Assembly: GCA_028825265.1 (NCBI GenBank) | Contig: JAPKAM010000006.1 | Location: 1-61,903 of the forward strand | Source of the DNA: Planctomycetota bacterium | GTDB taxonomy: Bacteria > Planctomycetota > UBA8108 > UBA1146 | Direction of reading: 5' to 3' | DNA: 61,903 nt | Shown: positions 52,701-61,903 of the stretch, one piece after another | Numbering within the stretch: the first letter of the stretch is position 1 | Layout: each line of letters starts with the position of its first letter | Notes under the pieces: model-generated | The model's input: only the letters and a program-made list of their open reading frames with translations | The model's database searches: none | Told to the model about the DNA's origin: nothing | Program-made: the position numbers and the translations under genes

Positions 52701-55482
52701 TACGCTGCCCCATCTCCTCGGCCAGTGCTTTACCGGTGGCGCTGTCTACCAGTGCAATCTGTTCCGGAGTGCCGACACTCACCACCGCGCCCCCCGACGA
52801 GCCTCCACCGGGACCCAGATCGATGACATGGTCCGCCTGCTTGACCACATCGAGACAGTGCTCGATGATCACAACAGTATTTCCTCGATCTACCAGACGA
52901 TGAAGACAACCGAGCAGGTTGTCGATATCAGCGAAGTGCAATCCGGTGGTCGGTTCGTCGAGCAGGTACAATGTCGTGCCAGTCGACCGCTTCCTCAATT
53001 CAGTGGCCAACTTGACCCGTTGAGCTTCCCCTCCCGACAGAGTGGTACTGGGTTGCCCCAGCGAGATGTATCCAAGTCCAACATCCAGCAGAGTTTTGAG
53101 GGTTCGATCGATCTGAGGCACGTCTTCGAACAGTTTCGAAGCATCTTCGATGGAAAGTGCGAGGACCTGAGCCACGTCATGTCCACGCCAGCGAATCGTT
53201 CGGGTTTCATCATTGAAACGGGTGCCGTGACATTCATCACAGGTGACCTCGATGTCGGCCATGAATTGCATCGGAATGGTATTGACCCCGGCACCCTCGC
53301 ACGCCTCACATCGGCCACCCTTGACGTTGAATGAGAAACGGCCCTTCTTCCACCCTCGAGCTCGCGCCTCGGTAGTCCGAGCAAAGAGATCGCGAATGTC
53401 ATCAAAAACCTTGGTGTAAGTTCCGGGATTGGAACGAGGAGTACGCCCGATAGGGTTCTGGTCGATGCGGATCATTTTGTCAATTTGGTCGAGCCCGTCG
53501 ACACCATCGTGATCCCCGGGCGGCTCCGTCATCAGTTCCAGATGCTGCGCCAGAGCCGGTTGCAGAATCCCCTGGATGAGGGTGCTTTTCCCCGAGCCAC
53601 TGGCACCGGTGACGCAAACCAGCGATTGCAACGGAATCTCGACATCAAAATCTCGCAGATTATGCATGCGGGCACCGCGAATCTTAAGGGCTCCACCCGG
53701 TGAGCGCCGGGTCGAAGGAATGGCGATCTTCTTGCTCCCAGAGAGATACTGCCCAGTCAAAGAGCGACGCACTTTGCGTACAGCGCTGACCGATCCCTCG
53801 GCCACCAATTCGCCGCCCTCCTTGCCGGCTCCCGGTCCAATATCGATGATGTGATCGGCACTCTCGATCGTTTCTCGATCGTGCTCCACCACCAGCACGG
53901 AGTTTCCCAGGTCTCTCAAGCCGCGAAGCATCTCGAGCATCGTTCGATTATCACTGGGATGCAGTCCAATCGATGGTTCGTCGAGTACGTACAGAACTCC
54001 ACGAAGTCCACTACCAAGTTGACTGGCCAATCGAATTCTCTGGGCTTCTCCCCCCGACAAGGTGTCCGCGGATCGATCGATGGCCAGATATCCGAGGCCG
54101 ACCTTTTGCAGGAACTGGAGACGAGCATCGATTTCAGGAAAGAGGGATTGACCGATGCTCAGCTCCCTCTCGTCGAACTCCAACTGAGCGAGGAACTGAC
54201 GGGCTTCGTCGACCGTTTTCGAACAGATCTGATCGATTCCATGTTCTCTAAATTTGACCGCTCTGGGGGCCGCCTGTAATCGACTCCCATCACACGATTT
54301 GCAGATCATGCGTGGCATCATCCGCTCCAGTTCCTTGCCTCCATGCAGATCGTAGGCCGCTTCCACCAATGGGATTAATCCGGGCCAGTCACTTTTCCCT
54401 TTGACCGAAGCGGCTCCGTCCAGCAGCAACTTACGTGCACGAGGGGTCAATTGTTTCCACGGACGCTGGAGCGAGATGCGCTCTCGGGCAGCCGCTTTTT
54501 CAAGATCACTCCAAGCCACCGAGATGCCGCGAATTTTTTTGCCCTGGCGGCGTAGAACCAGCCCCCCTTGGTCGATCGATAGCGAGGCATCTTTGACCAG
54601 GGTTTGCTCGCAAGGAGACCTTCTTCGCCCCAGTCCATCACAGCGAGGACAGGCCCCCTGAGGACTGTTGAAGGAAAACAACCTCGGTTCCAGTTCCGGC
54701 AAGGAGATCGAGCAGGAGGGGCACCCGAATCGACTTGAGTAGAGGTTCACGATCTCGCCGTCGACGATGGTAACGAGCCCATCGGCGATGGTGAGAGCTT
54801 TCTCGACCGATTCCGCTAGGCGTCCCCTCTTGCCATCCACCAGACGCACCTTGTCGAGCACGACCTCGATGGTGTGTCGCTCGTAACGAGCCAACGTGAT
54901 CGAATCGGTCAGTTTTTTCAATTCTCCATCGATTCGCACACGGGCGAATCCTTGCGCTTTCAACTCTTCTAGTTCTTTTCGGTACTCACCCTTTCGCTCC
55001 AGCACCAGTGGTGCACAGACCAGCACTTCACGACCCTCGAATTGATGCCAGCAATGGTGAACAATCTGTTCACGACTTCGCCCCTCGATGACATCTCCAC
55101 AGGCTGGACAATGAGGAACTCCAAGGCGAGCGAAGAGCAGGCGAAGGTGGTCGAGAATCTCGGTGATGGTTCCCACTGTAGATCGTGGATTTCGAGAAAT
55201 CGTCTTCTGGTCGATAGAAATGGTAGGACTGAGTCCCTCGACCGTTTCCACCAGCGGACGATCAAGCCGACCTAGATATTGTCTGGCATAGGGACTGAGA
55301 CTTTCGACAAAGCGCCGCTGTCCTTCACGGCAGATGATCCCGTGAGCGAGAGTTGATTTTCCCGACCCACTGATTCCAGTGACCACCACCAGCCGCTCTC
55401 GCGGTATATCGACATCGATCGACTTCAGATTGTTCTCGCTGGCTCCACGAACCCGCAGTGGTCGGCCACTGGATTTACTCAT
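49777..55482 (-). CDS. uvrA: Tandem-duplicated excinuclease UvrA (two UvrA modules in one chain)
   Basis: DNA-damage sensor of nucleotide excision repair. At 1901 residues it is twice the usual about 940. ATG 55482 is the first start before [20 protein letters not shown]. Each half holds a complete UvrA with two ABC sites. The Walker A motifs are GISGSGKST (about 36-44), GASGSGKST (near 627), GPSGSGKST (near 979) and GVSGSGKST (near 1587); four LSGGE(A/S)QR signatures are present. Module 1 has both zinc modules (CPSC...CPRC and CEAC...CDEC). Module 2 keeps CETC...CEVC, but its first site reads CPRGH...CVIC. The join (about 925-955) is a basic linker. Its stop overlaps the convergent MCE gene and its start overlaps the phosphatase gene. 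Confidence 0.93.
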   Translation of the reverse strand: MSKSSGRPLRVRGASENNLKSIDVDIPRERLVVVTGISGSGKSTLAHGIICREGQRRFVESLSPYARQYLGRLDRPLVETVEGLSPTISIDQKTISRNPRSTVGTITEILDHLRLLFARLGVPHCPACGDVIEGRSREQIVHHCWHQFEGREVLVCAPLVLERKGEYRKELEELKAQGFARVRIDGELKKLTDSITLARYERHTIEVVLDKVRLVDGKRGRLAESVEKALTIADGLVTIVDGEIVNLYSSRFGCPSCSISLPELEPRLFSFNSPQGACPRCDGLGRRRSPCEQTLVKDASLSIDQGGLVLRRQGKKIRGISVAWSDLEKAAARERISLQRPWKQLTPRARKLLLDGAASVKGKSDWPGLIPLVEAAYDLHGGKELERMMPRMICKSCDGSRLQAAPRAVKFREHGIDQICSKTVDEARQFLAQLEFDERELSIGQSLFPEIDARLQFLQKVGLGYLAIDRSADTLSGGEAQRIRLASQLGSGLRGVLYVLDEPSIGLHPSDNRTMLEMLRGLRDLGNSVLVVEHDRETIESADHIIDIGPGAGKEGGELVAEGSVSAVRKVRRSLTGQYLSGSKKIAIPSTRRSPGGALKIRGARMHNLRDFDVEIPLQSLVCVTGASGSGKSTLIQGILQPALAQHLELMTEPPGDHDGVDGLDQIDKMIRIDQNPIGRTPRSNPGTYTKVFDDIRDLFARTTEARARGWKKGRFSFNVKGGRCEACEGAGVNTIPMQFMADIEVTCDECHGTRFNDETRTIRWRGHDVAQVLALSIEDASKLFEDVPQIDRTLKTLLDVGLGYISLGQPSTTLSGGEAQRVKLATELRKRSTGTTLYLLDEPTTGLHFADIDNLLGCLHRLVDRGNTVVIIEHCLDVVKQADHVIDLGPGGGSSGGAVVSVGTPEQIALVDSATGKALAEEMGQRKRPVLRSGKKRGSGVGERNDRFLIEGARHHNLKDITVEIPAGEFTVITGPSGSGKSTLAFDILFAEGQRRYIESLSTYARRFLGRLDRADVDRVEGIAPAIAIDQKNRGSSPRSTVATSTEIYDYLRIFFSRAGQASCTTCQTELEANTPASASREILQQRSDLATLLLAPLDQPYPSLSELMREGYARIRIDGVVERIDDLELQKPLDAGAKVEVVVDRLRPVKSGRARVSESVEEAYRRGGDRLIVADAEGIEVQRFTRRPSCPRGHMMLPEELSPRLFSFNHHSGACVICSGLGVQKQVDPRLLITHPDKPLFGGAMKHRLGSWIGRKSGRVRKVIDAALEAHGFDPKGSVESLGEDGWSVILDGTGDLSYGVSYRTRRGSGRLRRVTGSTWEGLVERVSVWHQRANSPRWRQAIEDHLTVLTCPGCDGGRLKPELLAVRIGGENISDLSRRTVDQAIEFFDQLELEGYRKEVADQVKLEVASRLSFLKKVGLGYLALDRATETLSGGESQRIRLATQIGNQLVGVLYVLDEPTVGLHPRDVDRLLGSLEELRDQGNTLVVVEHDDRTIRRSDHVIDLGPGAGVLGGEVMAEGTPDQIMAMEKSPTGRYLSGREQVAEIGERRAGDGGEIRILGATAHNLKNLNVSIPTGMLTCVTGVSGSGKSTLVMDILARELATRLAGARPASAAHQEIEGETVFDGLGVIDQQPIGRTPSSNAATYTGVMAPIRALFARTTLARMRGWGPGRFSFNIAGGRCETCEGKGGILIEMHFLSDVWVQCEVCKGRRYEKETLEARWKGNNISEVLEMDVCKAREMFEDIPAISTMLKALDDVGLGYLSLGQPATTLSGGEAQRVKLAAELGRRSRGRRIYILDEPTTGLHFGDVRLLVKMLQRLVDRGDTVVVIEHDLDLIAAADHVIDLGPEGGDAGGRVVVEGTPEKVSRSRSSYTGKVLKELLARRKVAISGKPGRNS

Positions 55483-56308
55483 CGGAAAAGACCTTTGGCG
55501 GCATCGCCGGGCGCACCACCTCCAGCAGTCGTGGATGCAACTCTGCCGAAGCGGCAACGATGCTCCCACCTTGTAACCAATCCTGTTGGCCCTCCCCATC
55601 GGTGACGATGCCACCGGCTTCCCTGACCAGTAAAGCACCGGCGGCAACGTCATGAGGAGCCAGATGAAATTCCCAGAAGCCCTGGAAAATCCCCGCCGCA
55701 GTGAAGGCGAGATCGAGGCATGCGCTCCCCCCCCGCCGTATCTCTCGAGCCTGACGCAACAGCACTTCGAAGACTTCCAGGCCGCCATGGTCCAGTTCTT
55801 TTCGCTGGTAACTGAATCCGGTCGCCAGCAAGCACTCTCCCAGATCAGAACCCGATTCGAGGGACAGCCGTTCGACCTCGCCGTGGCGGTCGAGGGACCA
55901 CGCCCCACCTTCTCGAAGCGCATACCAGGTTTTCCCGAGCACTGGACTGTGGGTCACCGCAGCTGCAGGGCCCTGATCGTCGACCAGAGCAGCAGACACA
56001 CTGAACAAGGGATGCCGATGGGAATAATTGGTGGTCCCGTCCAACGGGTCTACGATCCAGCAGCGGCCAGTGGACGGAAGGGTTCCTCCCGCTTCCTCGG
56101 ACAAGATGGAGTCCTCTGGATGAAGTCGGCGAATCCCCGACAGGATGTGATTTTCGGAGCAGTAATCGGCGTCGGTTACAAGATCTCGAAATCCTTTTTT
56201 CTTGACCGTCCGTGACCGATTCAGGCGCTCCAGTAGCAGGGTTCCCGCTTCACCGATCAAATCGATGATGGGTTCAAGTTGACCGCCTCCGGCAAGATCA
56301 AGGGGCAC
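55475..56308 (-). CDS. Inositol monophosphatase family protein
   Basis: 277 residues from GTG 56308, with AGGGG 5 bases upstream and overlapping the ddl stop by 11 bases. Metal-binding motifs are intact: ILSEEAGG (68-75, E71 E72) and WIVDPLDGTTNYSHRH (84-99, D87 and D90). The later LAPHDVAAGALLVREAGG carries the third Asp. Family members dephosphorylate myo-inositol phosphates, 3'-phosphoadenosine phosphates or related sugars; the substrate is not decided by sequence. Its 3' end overlaps the uvrA start by 8 bases. Confidence 0.88.
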   Translation of the reverse strand: MPLDLAGGGQLEPIIDLIGEAGTLLLERLNRSRTVKKKGFRDLVTDADYCSENHILSGIRRLHPEDSILSEEAGGTLPSTGRCWIVDPLDGTTNYSHRHPLFSVSAALVDDQGPAAAVTHSPVLGKTWYALREGGAWSLDRHGEVERLSLESGSDLGECLLATGFSYQRKELDHGGLEVFEVLLRQAREIRRGGSACLDLAFTAAGIFQGFWEFHLAPHDVAAGALLVREAGGIVTDGEGQQDWLQGGSIVAASAELHPRLLEVVRPAMPPKVFSDE

Positions 56309-57347
56309 TGGATCCCCTGCCCCATTTCTCAAGGTGATTTCCGACCGCAATTTCGAGCATCTTCTTGACCAACTCTGGCCCATTGATCCCGCTCAGTTCC
56401 GCTGCGACCGGAAGAATACTGCGCTCGGTACAACCGGGAACCGTATTGGTTTCGAGGTATACCGGTCCATCATCTTTAGTCAAAATCAGATCGGTTCGAC
56501 TGGCAGTCCCGAGGTCCAGTTCAAGGTGCATCTGGCGAATCTCCTGGGCGATATTCTTCCACTGTTCAGGACTGAGTTCGGCGTGCACTTCTTCGGCGTG
56601 TCCGGGCTTGTATTTCGCCTCATAATCGAAGATCTCATGATTTTCACCCAGCTTGATCTCGATCGGTTGAAGAGGTTGCGGTAAAGAACCTTTACTGGCA
56701 CCGAGACAGGCGACCGAGATTTCTCTGCCGACGATCCGTTGCTCGACCAGCACCAACCGGGTCTCTTGAAACAGTGACTCGACAAATTCCTGCAACTCGT
56801 AAGGATCATGAACCAGTTTCAAACCGATCGACGATCCGCCCATGGGATCCTTGACGAGACATGGATACCCCACCTCCTTGGCCACTCCCGCAAGCACATC
56901 ATCCTTGCGGCGCTGCCACACTTCCTCGTGAACCACGGCGCCTACGGCGACCTCCATTCCGATCCCCCGTAACCGCTGTCGGAAGGTGATCTTGCAGGCG
57001 GATACGGCACTACCGCTGACTCCTGCGCCGGTATGTGCGAGGCGGAATATTCCCAGCAGGGCAGCCAGTGTTCCATTCTCACCAGCGCCTCCGTGCAGAA
57101 CGTTGAAGACCGCTTCGATGCCCGCCTCGACCTGTTCCTGAAGCAACTCGGTAGGACGCATCACTTCACCGATGCGATCGAGATCATCCGGCGGGCAAAG
57201 TACCCAACCCTCTTCATCCCAGCGCACCGGGATCGGATTCAGTCCTGCTTCCTGGAGCCATCCAACGATGGTTCGAGCACTCTCGATAGAGATCTCTCGC
57301 TCACTCCAGGTCCCTCCATAAATCACCGGAATTCGTTTGGACGACAT
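56298..57347 (-). CDS. ddl: D-alanine--D-alanine ligase
   Basis: ATP-grasp enzyme that makes the D-Ala-D-Ala end of the peptidoglycan stem. It is 349 residues long. Motifs: VIYGGTWSEREISIES at the N-terminus, NVLHGGAGENGTLAALLGI, CLVKDPMGGSSIGLKLV (ATP-grasp glycine loop), REISVACLG, YEAKY and the C-terminal VYLETNTVPGCTERSILP with metal-binding Glu and Asn. The sequence GCTERS replaces the usual GMTxxS. It lies 6 bases after the polyprenyl synthase gene and shows, with the elongasome operon, that the organism makes peptidoglycan. Confidence 0.93.
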   Translation of the reverse strand: MSSKRIPVIYGGTWSEREISIESARTIVGWLQEAGLNPIPVRWDEEGWVLCPPDDLDRIGEVMRPTELLQEQVEAGIEAVFNVLHGGAGENGTLAALLGIFRLAHTGAGVSGSAVSACKITFRQRLRGIGMEVAVGAVVHEEVWQRRKDDVLAGVAKEVGYPCLVKDPMGGSSIGLKLVHDPYELQEFVESLFQETRLVLVEQRIVGREISVACLGASKGSLPQPLQPIEIKLGENHEIFDYEAKYKPGHAEEVHAELSPEQWKNIAQEIRQMHLELDLGTASRTDLILTKDDGPVYLETNTVPGCTERSILPVAAELSGINGPELVKKMLEIAVGNHLEKWGRGSSAP

Positions 57348-57353
57348 CGTTGG

Positions 57354-58400
57354 CTACCTGTTCCTTTCCACCGCAAATTTTGCCAGTTGTTCAAAGGAAT
57401 CCTGTACATCCGTTGTGATTCCAGGGATCTGACCAAATTGACCCACCGCGTCCTTGGCACGACAGCGTGCCTGCTCTCGGGCAAAATCGATGGCCCCGCA
57501 AGAGCGGCACAACTCGATCACCCAGTGAACGTCCTTCTCGGTTGTTTGGTGTCGGGGCTTGGCCATCACCTCGATCAGCAGGGAGCGATCGTGCGCGGAC
57601 AGATCCCCTCTTTCCAGTGCATGAGCAAATAGAATCGACGGTTTCCCCTCGCGGATATCGTTTCCGATCTGCCCTCCCCGTCCCTTACTTCGAGTCATGT
57701 CGAGCAAATCATCCTGGATCTGAAAAGCCGGGCCCAGTTGATCTCCAACCTTCCACAGCAGTTCCACAGAGGAGTCGGGAAATTCCGCCAGGATCGCGAC
57801 TCCGACCATCCCCAGTGCCAGATACCGGCCTGTTTTCCACTGCACTGCATGTTCGTAACGATCCAGATTGAAATCGGGATTAGCCCTCGAATCGAGGTCC
57901 AGTTGCTGCCCGACCACGGTGCGACGGTGAACATCCTGAACCGCGGTCAGTAATTTCGAACGAATCGCATCGGAGGTGCTGATTTGAGCCACCTCCAGGT
58001 AAACGGCGGAGAGAAGCCAGTCCGCAGCGTTGAGAGCAATTGGGATCCCTAGGCTCTTCCACAAGGTGGGCTGGTCGCGACGCCACTCATCTCCATCCTG
58101 AATATCGTCCTGGATCAGGAAAGAACTGTGCAACCACTCGGTCAGGCAGGCCATCCCTTCCGCAGCGCTCGGATCGACCCCCCAACACTTCCCGAACCAG
58201 AGAGCCATCTTCGGTCGGAGCCGTTTCCCGCCGTGGGTGGCACTCTTGATCGCTGCTTGAAGGCTCACAGGAGCGACCGTGGATAAACGGAGGGAAAGGG
58301 CCCGGTCGAGGCGATCCGCCAGCCCCGCCAGCGATTCGGGAAGCCCGTCCGGGCGACCAGTAGCCTCACATGCAGGATCTTCAGCGGCGTCACCGATCAA
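57354..58400 (-). CDS. Trans-isoprenyl diphosphate synthase (polyprenyl synthetase family)
   Basis: 348 residues. Condenses isopentenyl diphosphate with allylic diphosphates. The motifs are GKRLRP (58-63), first aspartate-rich motif DDIQDGDEWRR (98-108) and second QDDLLD (229-234). Residues before the first motif include LHSSFLIQ (90-97), which sets chain length, but I cannot say whether the product is C15, C20 or longer. It is the first gene of the operon with ddl, the phosphatase and uvrA. The N-terminal 25 residues are an acidic extension. Confidence 0.88.
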   Translation of the reverse strand: MIGDAAEDPACEATGRPDGLPESLAGLADRLDRALSLRLSTVAPVSLQAAIKSATHGGKRLRPKMALWFGKCWGVDPSAAEGMACLTEWLHSSFLIQDDIQDGDEWRRDQPTLWKSLGIPIALNAADWLLSAVYLEVAQISTSDAIRSKLLTAVQDVHRRTVVGQQLDLDSRANPDFNLDRYEHAVQWKTGRYLALGMVGVAILAEFPDSSVELLWKVGDQLGPAFQIQDDLLDMTRSKGRGGQIGNDIREGKPSILFAHALERGDLSAHDRSLLIEVMAKPRHQTTEKDVHWVIELCRSCGAIDFAREQARCRAKDAVGQFGQIPGITTDVQDSFEQLAKFAVERNR

Positions 58401-58736
58401 ACCTAACCTGCTTTTCTCAAAGGGCTTACAACTTAATCAGGGTCGCCACGGGAAACTTCAAATCGCAGCCCAGCGGGACCTCCCGCTGGTCTTGAACATC
58501 GAGCCCAATGGCGCGGCTGGGCGGTGCGATTTCGACAGGCTGAACCTAGGTCTCGCCTCGCGTCCTGTCAAGCATGACCCACCTGTGGAAACCTGCATGA
58601 GGTGCCGCTTTACACCCATCCGGGGTGAGTTAGAATCGAACACTAGGATGCCATCTTTATCGATCCACTACATCGATGGCACTTGTCCTTTGGCCCAGGT
58701 CAGTCCGCCACTGACCCCAGATCACCGGGATGGTTC
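58401..58736. other. Divergent intergenic region between polyprenyl synthase and dockerin gene
   Basis: 336 bases; I see no gene. The plus-strand promoter is at 58609-58636. The minus-strand promoter for the polyprenyl-ddl-uvrA operon must be here too, but is not evident. Confidence 0.4.
58609..58636 (+). promoter_or_regulatory. Predicted sigma-70-type promoter of the second dockerin gene
   Basis: TTTACA (58609-58614) and TAGAAT (58631-58636) are each one base from consensus, with a 16-bp spacer. Transcription would start near 58643, leaving a leader of about 95 bases before ATG 58737. Confidence 0.55.
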
Positions 58737-59999
58737 ATGCTACGCCGCGTGTATCCCCGATATCCCCGAGCAATCGGGTGTTCAAATTCCCCACGGGGAT
58801 CGACCCACGGACTCCTTTCCGTGCTGGTCACGATTCTACTCTTTTCGTTGCTGGCTGCCCCACTGGCGGCTCAGAGCGGCAACAAGAATTTCGGCGGTCC
58901 GCTGATCGAACTGGGTGAAGCCATCATCTTCCCCGGCGAGGACTTTGCTCTTCTTCCGGTTCGGATCACCAGCGATCAAGAGATCGTCTCCTGGCAGATG
59001 GGCCTGGAATACGACGAATTGCTGCTCTCTTTTGATGAAATCATCTGGGTCGGTACCGAAAGCGAAAATCTTCAGACCACCGCCATTACGAACCCAGCAT
59101 TGGCCCCCTTCTACGGTCTCCAGGTCATCTATGGCGGCAGCGATGCTCTTCCGGCAGGATCTGGCGTACTGGCCGCTTTCCTGAGAATGTCGATCAACGA
59201 TCCAGGGCAGATTCCAGATCGTGGATCCCTCTCCACTAATGTTGCGGCAGTCGCCACGGAACTCAATCCACTGATCCTCACCAGCCAGGGCGGAACCAAT
59301 GTCATCCCGATGACAATTCCGGGAACGGTCACTGCTTTTGACTTCCCGCTCTTTCTGATCGAGAGCCACGAGGGCACTGCCATCGACGAGACCCTCTCGA
59401 TACCGATTCGTGCCTGGACCGCCGGTCCAGCGTCCACTTTCGCGATGGGGCTTGAATATGACGAACTGATCGTCTGCGAACTGACGATCCAGGGCAGTGA
59501 TTTCGACGACTTGACCCAAGGCCAGTGGAGCGTCGCACAACAAACTTCTGCGGCCGGTCTCAATTTCGTCTTGTCTGCCACTGCAGGGATCGTACCGGCA
59601 CTTTCCGGCGAAATCCTCGGCTTCCTGGTCAGCCCAAGGCCCCTCTCAGCCCCCGGTTCCTGGCCGTTGGAACTGATCGATGGTCAATCCCTCGTCGATA
59701 ACTCTCCGGTGAGCAATCTCCTCGATGGGTTGGTCAGTTGGGTCAATCACTTCATTCGTGGGGATGCCAATCTCGATGCTGGAATCGATCTGGCAGATGC
59801 TGAGACGATCCTCAATGGAACCTCGATGGGCTCGCCGCTCCCCTGCAGGGATGCGGCCGATGTTAACGACGACGGTGCCATCGACATTTCCGATGTCATT
59901 TCCATTCTCCAGTTTCTATTCTCTGGATCCCCGTCTCCTCCGCCGCCATTCCCCGATCCAGGCCAAGATAGCACCACCGACTTCCTCGACTGTCTCTAG
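58737..59999 (+). CDS. Secreted protein with cohesin-like domains and C-terminal dockerin-type repeats
   Basis: 420 residues. ATG 58737 gives a basic N-terminus and hydrophobic stretch (about 26-45, [20 protein letters not shown]) with AxA cleavage. Two beta-sandwich regions follow (about 55-185 and 205-325), each containing MGLEYDEL, as seen in an internal repeat of a cohesin-like fold. The dockerin part has [13 protein letters not shown] (from about 342) and [13 protein letters not shown] (from about 374), separated by a Cys-containing segment (PLPCRD), then a Pro-rich tail. It has the same architecture as the protein at 4089 but is not a close copy. The partner is unknown. Confidence 0.8.
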   Translation: MLRRVYPRYPRAIGCSNSPRGSTHGLLSVLVTILLFSLLAAPLAAQSGNKNFGGPLIELGEAIIFPGEDFALLPVRITSDQEIVSWQMGLEYDELLLSFDEIIWVGTESENLQTTAITNPALAPFYGLQVIYGGSDALPAGSGVLAAFLRMSINDPGQIPDRGSLSTNVAAVATELNPLILTSQGGTNVIPMTIPGTVTAFDFPLFLIESHEGTAIDETLSIPIRAWTAGPASTFAMGLEYDELIVCELTIQGSDFDDLTQGQWSVAQQTSAAGLNFVLSATAGIVPALSGEILGFLVSPRPLSAPGSWPLELIDGQSLVDNSPVSNLLDGLVSWVNHFIRGDANLDAGIDLADAETILNGTSMGSPLPCRDAADVNDDGAIDISDVISILQFLFSGSPSPPPPFPDPGQDSTTDFLDCL

Positions 60000-60021
60000 T
60001 GCCGCTCCATTTTCTGTTCGG

Positions 60022-60050
60022 TTGATCCACTCCGTTTGGAGATCTATCCT
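60022..60050 (+). promoter_or_regulatory. Candidate promoter of the superoxide dismutase gene
   Basis: TTGATC (60022-60027) and TATCCT (60045-60050) are spaced by exactly 17 bp. Each matches four of six consensus positions. It lies about 62 bases before the sod start codon. Confidence 0.35.
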
Positions 60051-60111
60051 TGGGTCGTCTTGCAGGAGCAAGTCTTCCACATTTCGAATCAAATCAGCAA
60101 AGGAGTTTGCC

Positions 60112-60741
60112 ATGGCTTTTCAACTACCAGAATTGAGCTACCCTCTGAGCGCACTGGAACCTCATATCGATGCCCAGACGATGGGAATTCACCACGGCAA
60201 ACATCACGCCGCCTACGTCAGCAAACTCAATGCTGCACTCAGTGACCATCCCCAGCTACAGAACGCTTCCATCGAAGAGTTATGCAGTAACATCGCCGAG
60301 TTGCCAGAATCGATCCGTGGTGCGGTCCGCAACAACGGCGGCGGACATTTCAACCACTCTTTTTTCTGGACATCGCTGAGCGCCGATGGCGGAGGATCTC
60401 CGAGCGGAAATCTGGCAGCCGCCATCGATTCGAAGTTCGGTCACTTTGAGGGGTTTTGCGAAGCGTTCACGACGGCAGCACAAACCCGCTTTGGCAGCGG
60501 TTGGGCCTGGCTGTGCCGCTCCGCTGACGGCAGCGTCAATGTTTGCTCCAGTGCCAACCAGGACAACCCATGGATGGCTGGTGTGGTCGATTGCGTGGGT
60601 ACGCCGTTACTAGGGCTGGATGTCTGGGAACACGCCTATTACCTCAAGTACCAGAATCGTCGCCCCGAGTACGTGGATGCATTCTGGAACGTGGTGGACT
60701 GGGCCGCTGTCGAAGCTCGATTCGAAGAGGCCAGTTCCTAA
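60112..60741 (+). CDS. sodA: Iron/manganese superoxide dismutase
   Basis: Converts superoxide to hydrogen peroxide and oxygen. It is 209 residues long, with ATG 60112 behind AAAGGAG. Metal ligands are visible: H27 in GIHHGKHH, H82 in [11 protein letters not shown], and D170 and H174 in [11 protein letters not shown]. The GGGH before the second histidine is the form usual in manganese enzymes, so Mn is favoured, but cambialistic or iron use cannot be excluded. No signal peptide is present, so it is cytoplasmic. The next gene starts 49 bases later. Confidence 0.93.
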   Translation: MAFQLPELSYPLSALEPHIDAQTMGIHHGKHHAAYVSKLNAALSDHPQLQNASIEELCSNIAELPESIRGAVRNNGGGHFNHSFFWTSLSADGGGSPSGNLAAAIDSKFGHFEGFCEAFTTAAQTRFGSGWAWLCRSADGSVNVCSSANQDNPWMAGVVDCVGTPLLGLDVWEHAYYLKYQNRRPEYVDAFWNVVDWAAVEARFEEASS

Positions 60742-60790
60742 GATCATCCAGTGCGTCACCGATCGAGGCAGTGGAACAGGGGGGAGCGAT

Positions 60791-61705
60791 ATGGAATGGA
60801 TTCCTAACGGGTCAACGATCCTCGAGATCGTTCCTCCGACCCTCAAGAGTGGTCTTGAGGGTCTCCACAGGAGGCTCTCGAAAGTGCGGCGATTGATCGA
60901 TGGTGGCGACTTCGATGCCGTCAATATTCCAGAAATCCATGATGAAGAGAGCCGCAATGACCGGGGATCGAGGAGCCGAGACTGCTCTCCCCGAATGCAG
61001 CCGCGCGAACTGGGCCGTCGGATCCAGGACGAACTCGGCTGCCCGGTGATCGTCAATCACGTGGTTTCCTTCGAACCGGTCGAGCAACTGCTGGATTGGG
61101 CAAAGGAGACGATTCACGCCCACGGTATCCGCAACATCGTGTTGGTCGGAGCTCCCCATGACCGCCGTCGATGGCCCGGCCCCCCGGTGGCGGTCGCCAA
61201 TCGAGCATTGAAGGACCAATTCGGCGGGGAAGGGCTCAGGATCGGTAATATCTGTATTCCCGGACGTGACAACAGCCCCATCTCCGAGGCGCTACGGATG
61301 GAAGAAAAAGCCCGGATGGGGGCCGATTTCTTCTCCACACAGATCATCTTCGATGCACAGGAGATCTCTTCACTACAGGTCGACCTGGAGCGACAAGCCC
61401 CCTCTGCACGAGATGTGCCTCTGATGGTCAGCCTGTGCCCGGTGAAAAAGATCGGCCAACTCGATTTCCTTCGGTTTCTGGGTGTGCGGGTTCCAGACAG
61501 CCTCGAAGCACTGCTATCGACCGTTCCCGAGGCTCATTGCCTGGATCTATCACTGAAGATCCTCGGCGAGATCCAGTCAAACCTAATCGACCAACAGCCG
61601 GACCATGGCCCCCCTCTCGGTTGGAACATCGCCCCGGTCGGTCCCATCCCGGTTTCCGACATCCAGGCCCTGATGCAATTGCTACCCGGCTCCATCCCAT
61701 CCTGA
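60791..61705 (+). CDS. Methylenetetrahydrofolate-reductase-like TIM-barrel protein
   Basis: 304 residues from ATG 60791, with GGGGAG 4 bases upstream. The protein starts STILEIVPPTLKSG after eight residues, as in MTHFR-family barrels (EIxPP). VDAVNIPEI-like DFDAVNIPEIHDEE, IVLVGAPHDRR, GADFFSTQIIFDAQE and PLMVSLCPVKKIGQ line up in the order expected. MetF reduces methylene-THF to methyl-THF; shorter, divergent MTHFR-like enzymes of about 300 residues are known, for example in mycobacteria. Whether this one binds FAD is not clear. It may be co-transcribed with sod. Confidence 0.6.
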   Translation: MEWIPNGSTILEIVPPTLKSGLEGLHRRLSKVRRLIDGGDFDAVNIPEIHDEESRNDRGSRSRDCSPRMQPRELGRRIQDELGCPVIVNHVVSFEPVEQLLDWAKETIHAHGIRNIVLVGAPHDRRRWPGPPVAVANRALKDQFGGEGLRIGNICIPGRDNSPISEALRMEEKARMGADFFSTQIIFDAQEISSLQVDLERQAPSARDVPLMVSLCPVKKIGQLDFLRFLGVRVPDSLEALLSTVPEAHCLDLSLKILGEIQSNLIDQQPDHGPPLGWNIAPVGPIPVSDIQALMQLLPGSIPS

Positions 61706-61873
61706 CCTGCAACTGAGGGCTCCGAATTGGCACTGTTCAGTTTCCTCTTCGGAATTCGCCCGAGTTCCCTTTCCAATCGGCTCTCGTAGCCTAAAATCCA
61801 GGAGCGTACTCGGAGTCGGCTGCCTCCGAGGCGAACCTGATCTGATCGGTGGACGTAGCCGCACGGAGGTCGT

Positions 61874-61903
61874 TTGTTACAACTCGCTGCCTTCATCCCT
61901 ACC
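61874..61903 (+). CDS. Possible start of a gene cut by the window edge
   Basis: GGAGG (61865-61869) is followed 4 bases later by TTG 61874 and ten open codons (MLQLAAFIPT). This is the only visible ribosome-site/start pair in the last 200 bases. Too little is seen to name it. Confidence 0.3.
   Translation, partial: MLQLAAFIPT

Noticed and set aside
1-61903. CRISPR array, prophage or insertion sequence
   Set aside because: No regularly spaced 25-40 bp repeats, transposase or phage structural gene is visible; the repeats found are short and local.

Overview
The window looks like chromosomal DNA of a planctomycete or a close relative in the PVC superphylum. Four things point there: a 74-residue protein of the PVC 'small basic/signature protein' type (30241-30465), a tandemly duplicated 1901-residue UvrA like the double UvrA known from Chlamydia, two secreted proteins ending in dockerin-type calcium repeats, and a Cys-type sulfatase. 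Genes are dense, mostly in overlapping (ATGA, GTGA, TGATG) operons, and many starts are GTG or TTG. I found no rRNA, convincing tRNA, CRISPR array, insertion sequence or prophage gene.

Layout. 1-1808 (+): end of a bifunctional-nuclease-family gene, a small lipoprotein and a cysteine desulfurase. 1806-3695 (-): a MamK-like actin filament gene overlapping a coiled-coil partner gene, with its own terminator. 4089-5821 (+): a secreted dockerin-like protein and a small lipoyl-like protein. 5920-6248: a promoter-to-terminator stretch of nested hairpins without a credible ORF, probably an unassigned non-coding RNA. 6392-12022 (-): complete elongasome operon mreB-mreC-mreD-mrdA-rodA. 12375-13568 (-): two small membrane proteins. 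14035-16930 (+): riboflavin synthase, glutamyl-tRNA synthetase and a PHP phosphoesterase, converging on rho (-). 18803-20227 (+): a degenerate AroD-AroE fusion. 20327-20354: a dif-like 28-mer between convergent genes. 20511-22289 (-): DEAD-box helicase.

22662-42558 is a 20-kb block of four peptide-transporter modules in alternating orientation: a YejA-YejB-YejE-OppD-OppF operon (-), then three binding-protein/permease/permease modules with no ATPases of their own, so the single OppDF pair may energise all four. The last module runs into a sulfatase. 43997-47888 (-) is a three-gene operon (FAD amine oxidase, class IV aminotransferase, acyl-CoA synthetase). 48094-49780 (+) encodes a HEAT-like lipoprotein and a lone MCE-domain protein. 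49777-58400 (-) carries polyprenyl synthase, D-Ala-D-Ala ligase, an inositol-monophosphatase-like enzyme and the double UvrA. 58737-61705 (+) carries a second dockerin-like secreted protein, superoxide dismutase and an MTHFR-like protein.

Together the genes describe a heterotrophic peptide-importing bacterium that makes peptidoglycan with MreB-directed elongation. The most unusual element is the MamK-like filament with its partner gene, which sits here without any other magnetosome gene. All family assignments come from reading motifs and remembered family sequences; no search was run.
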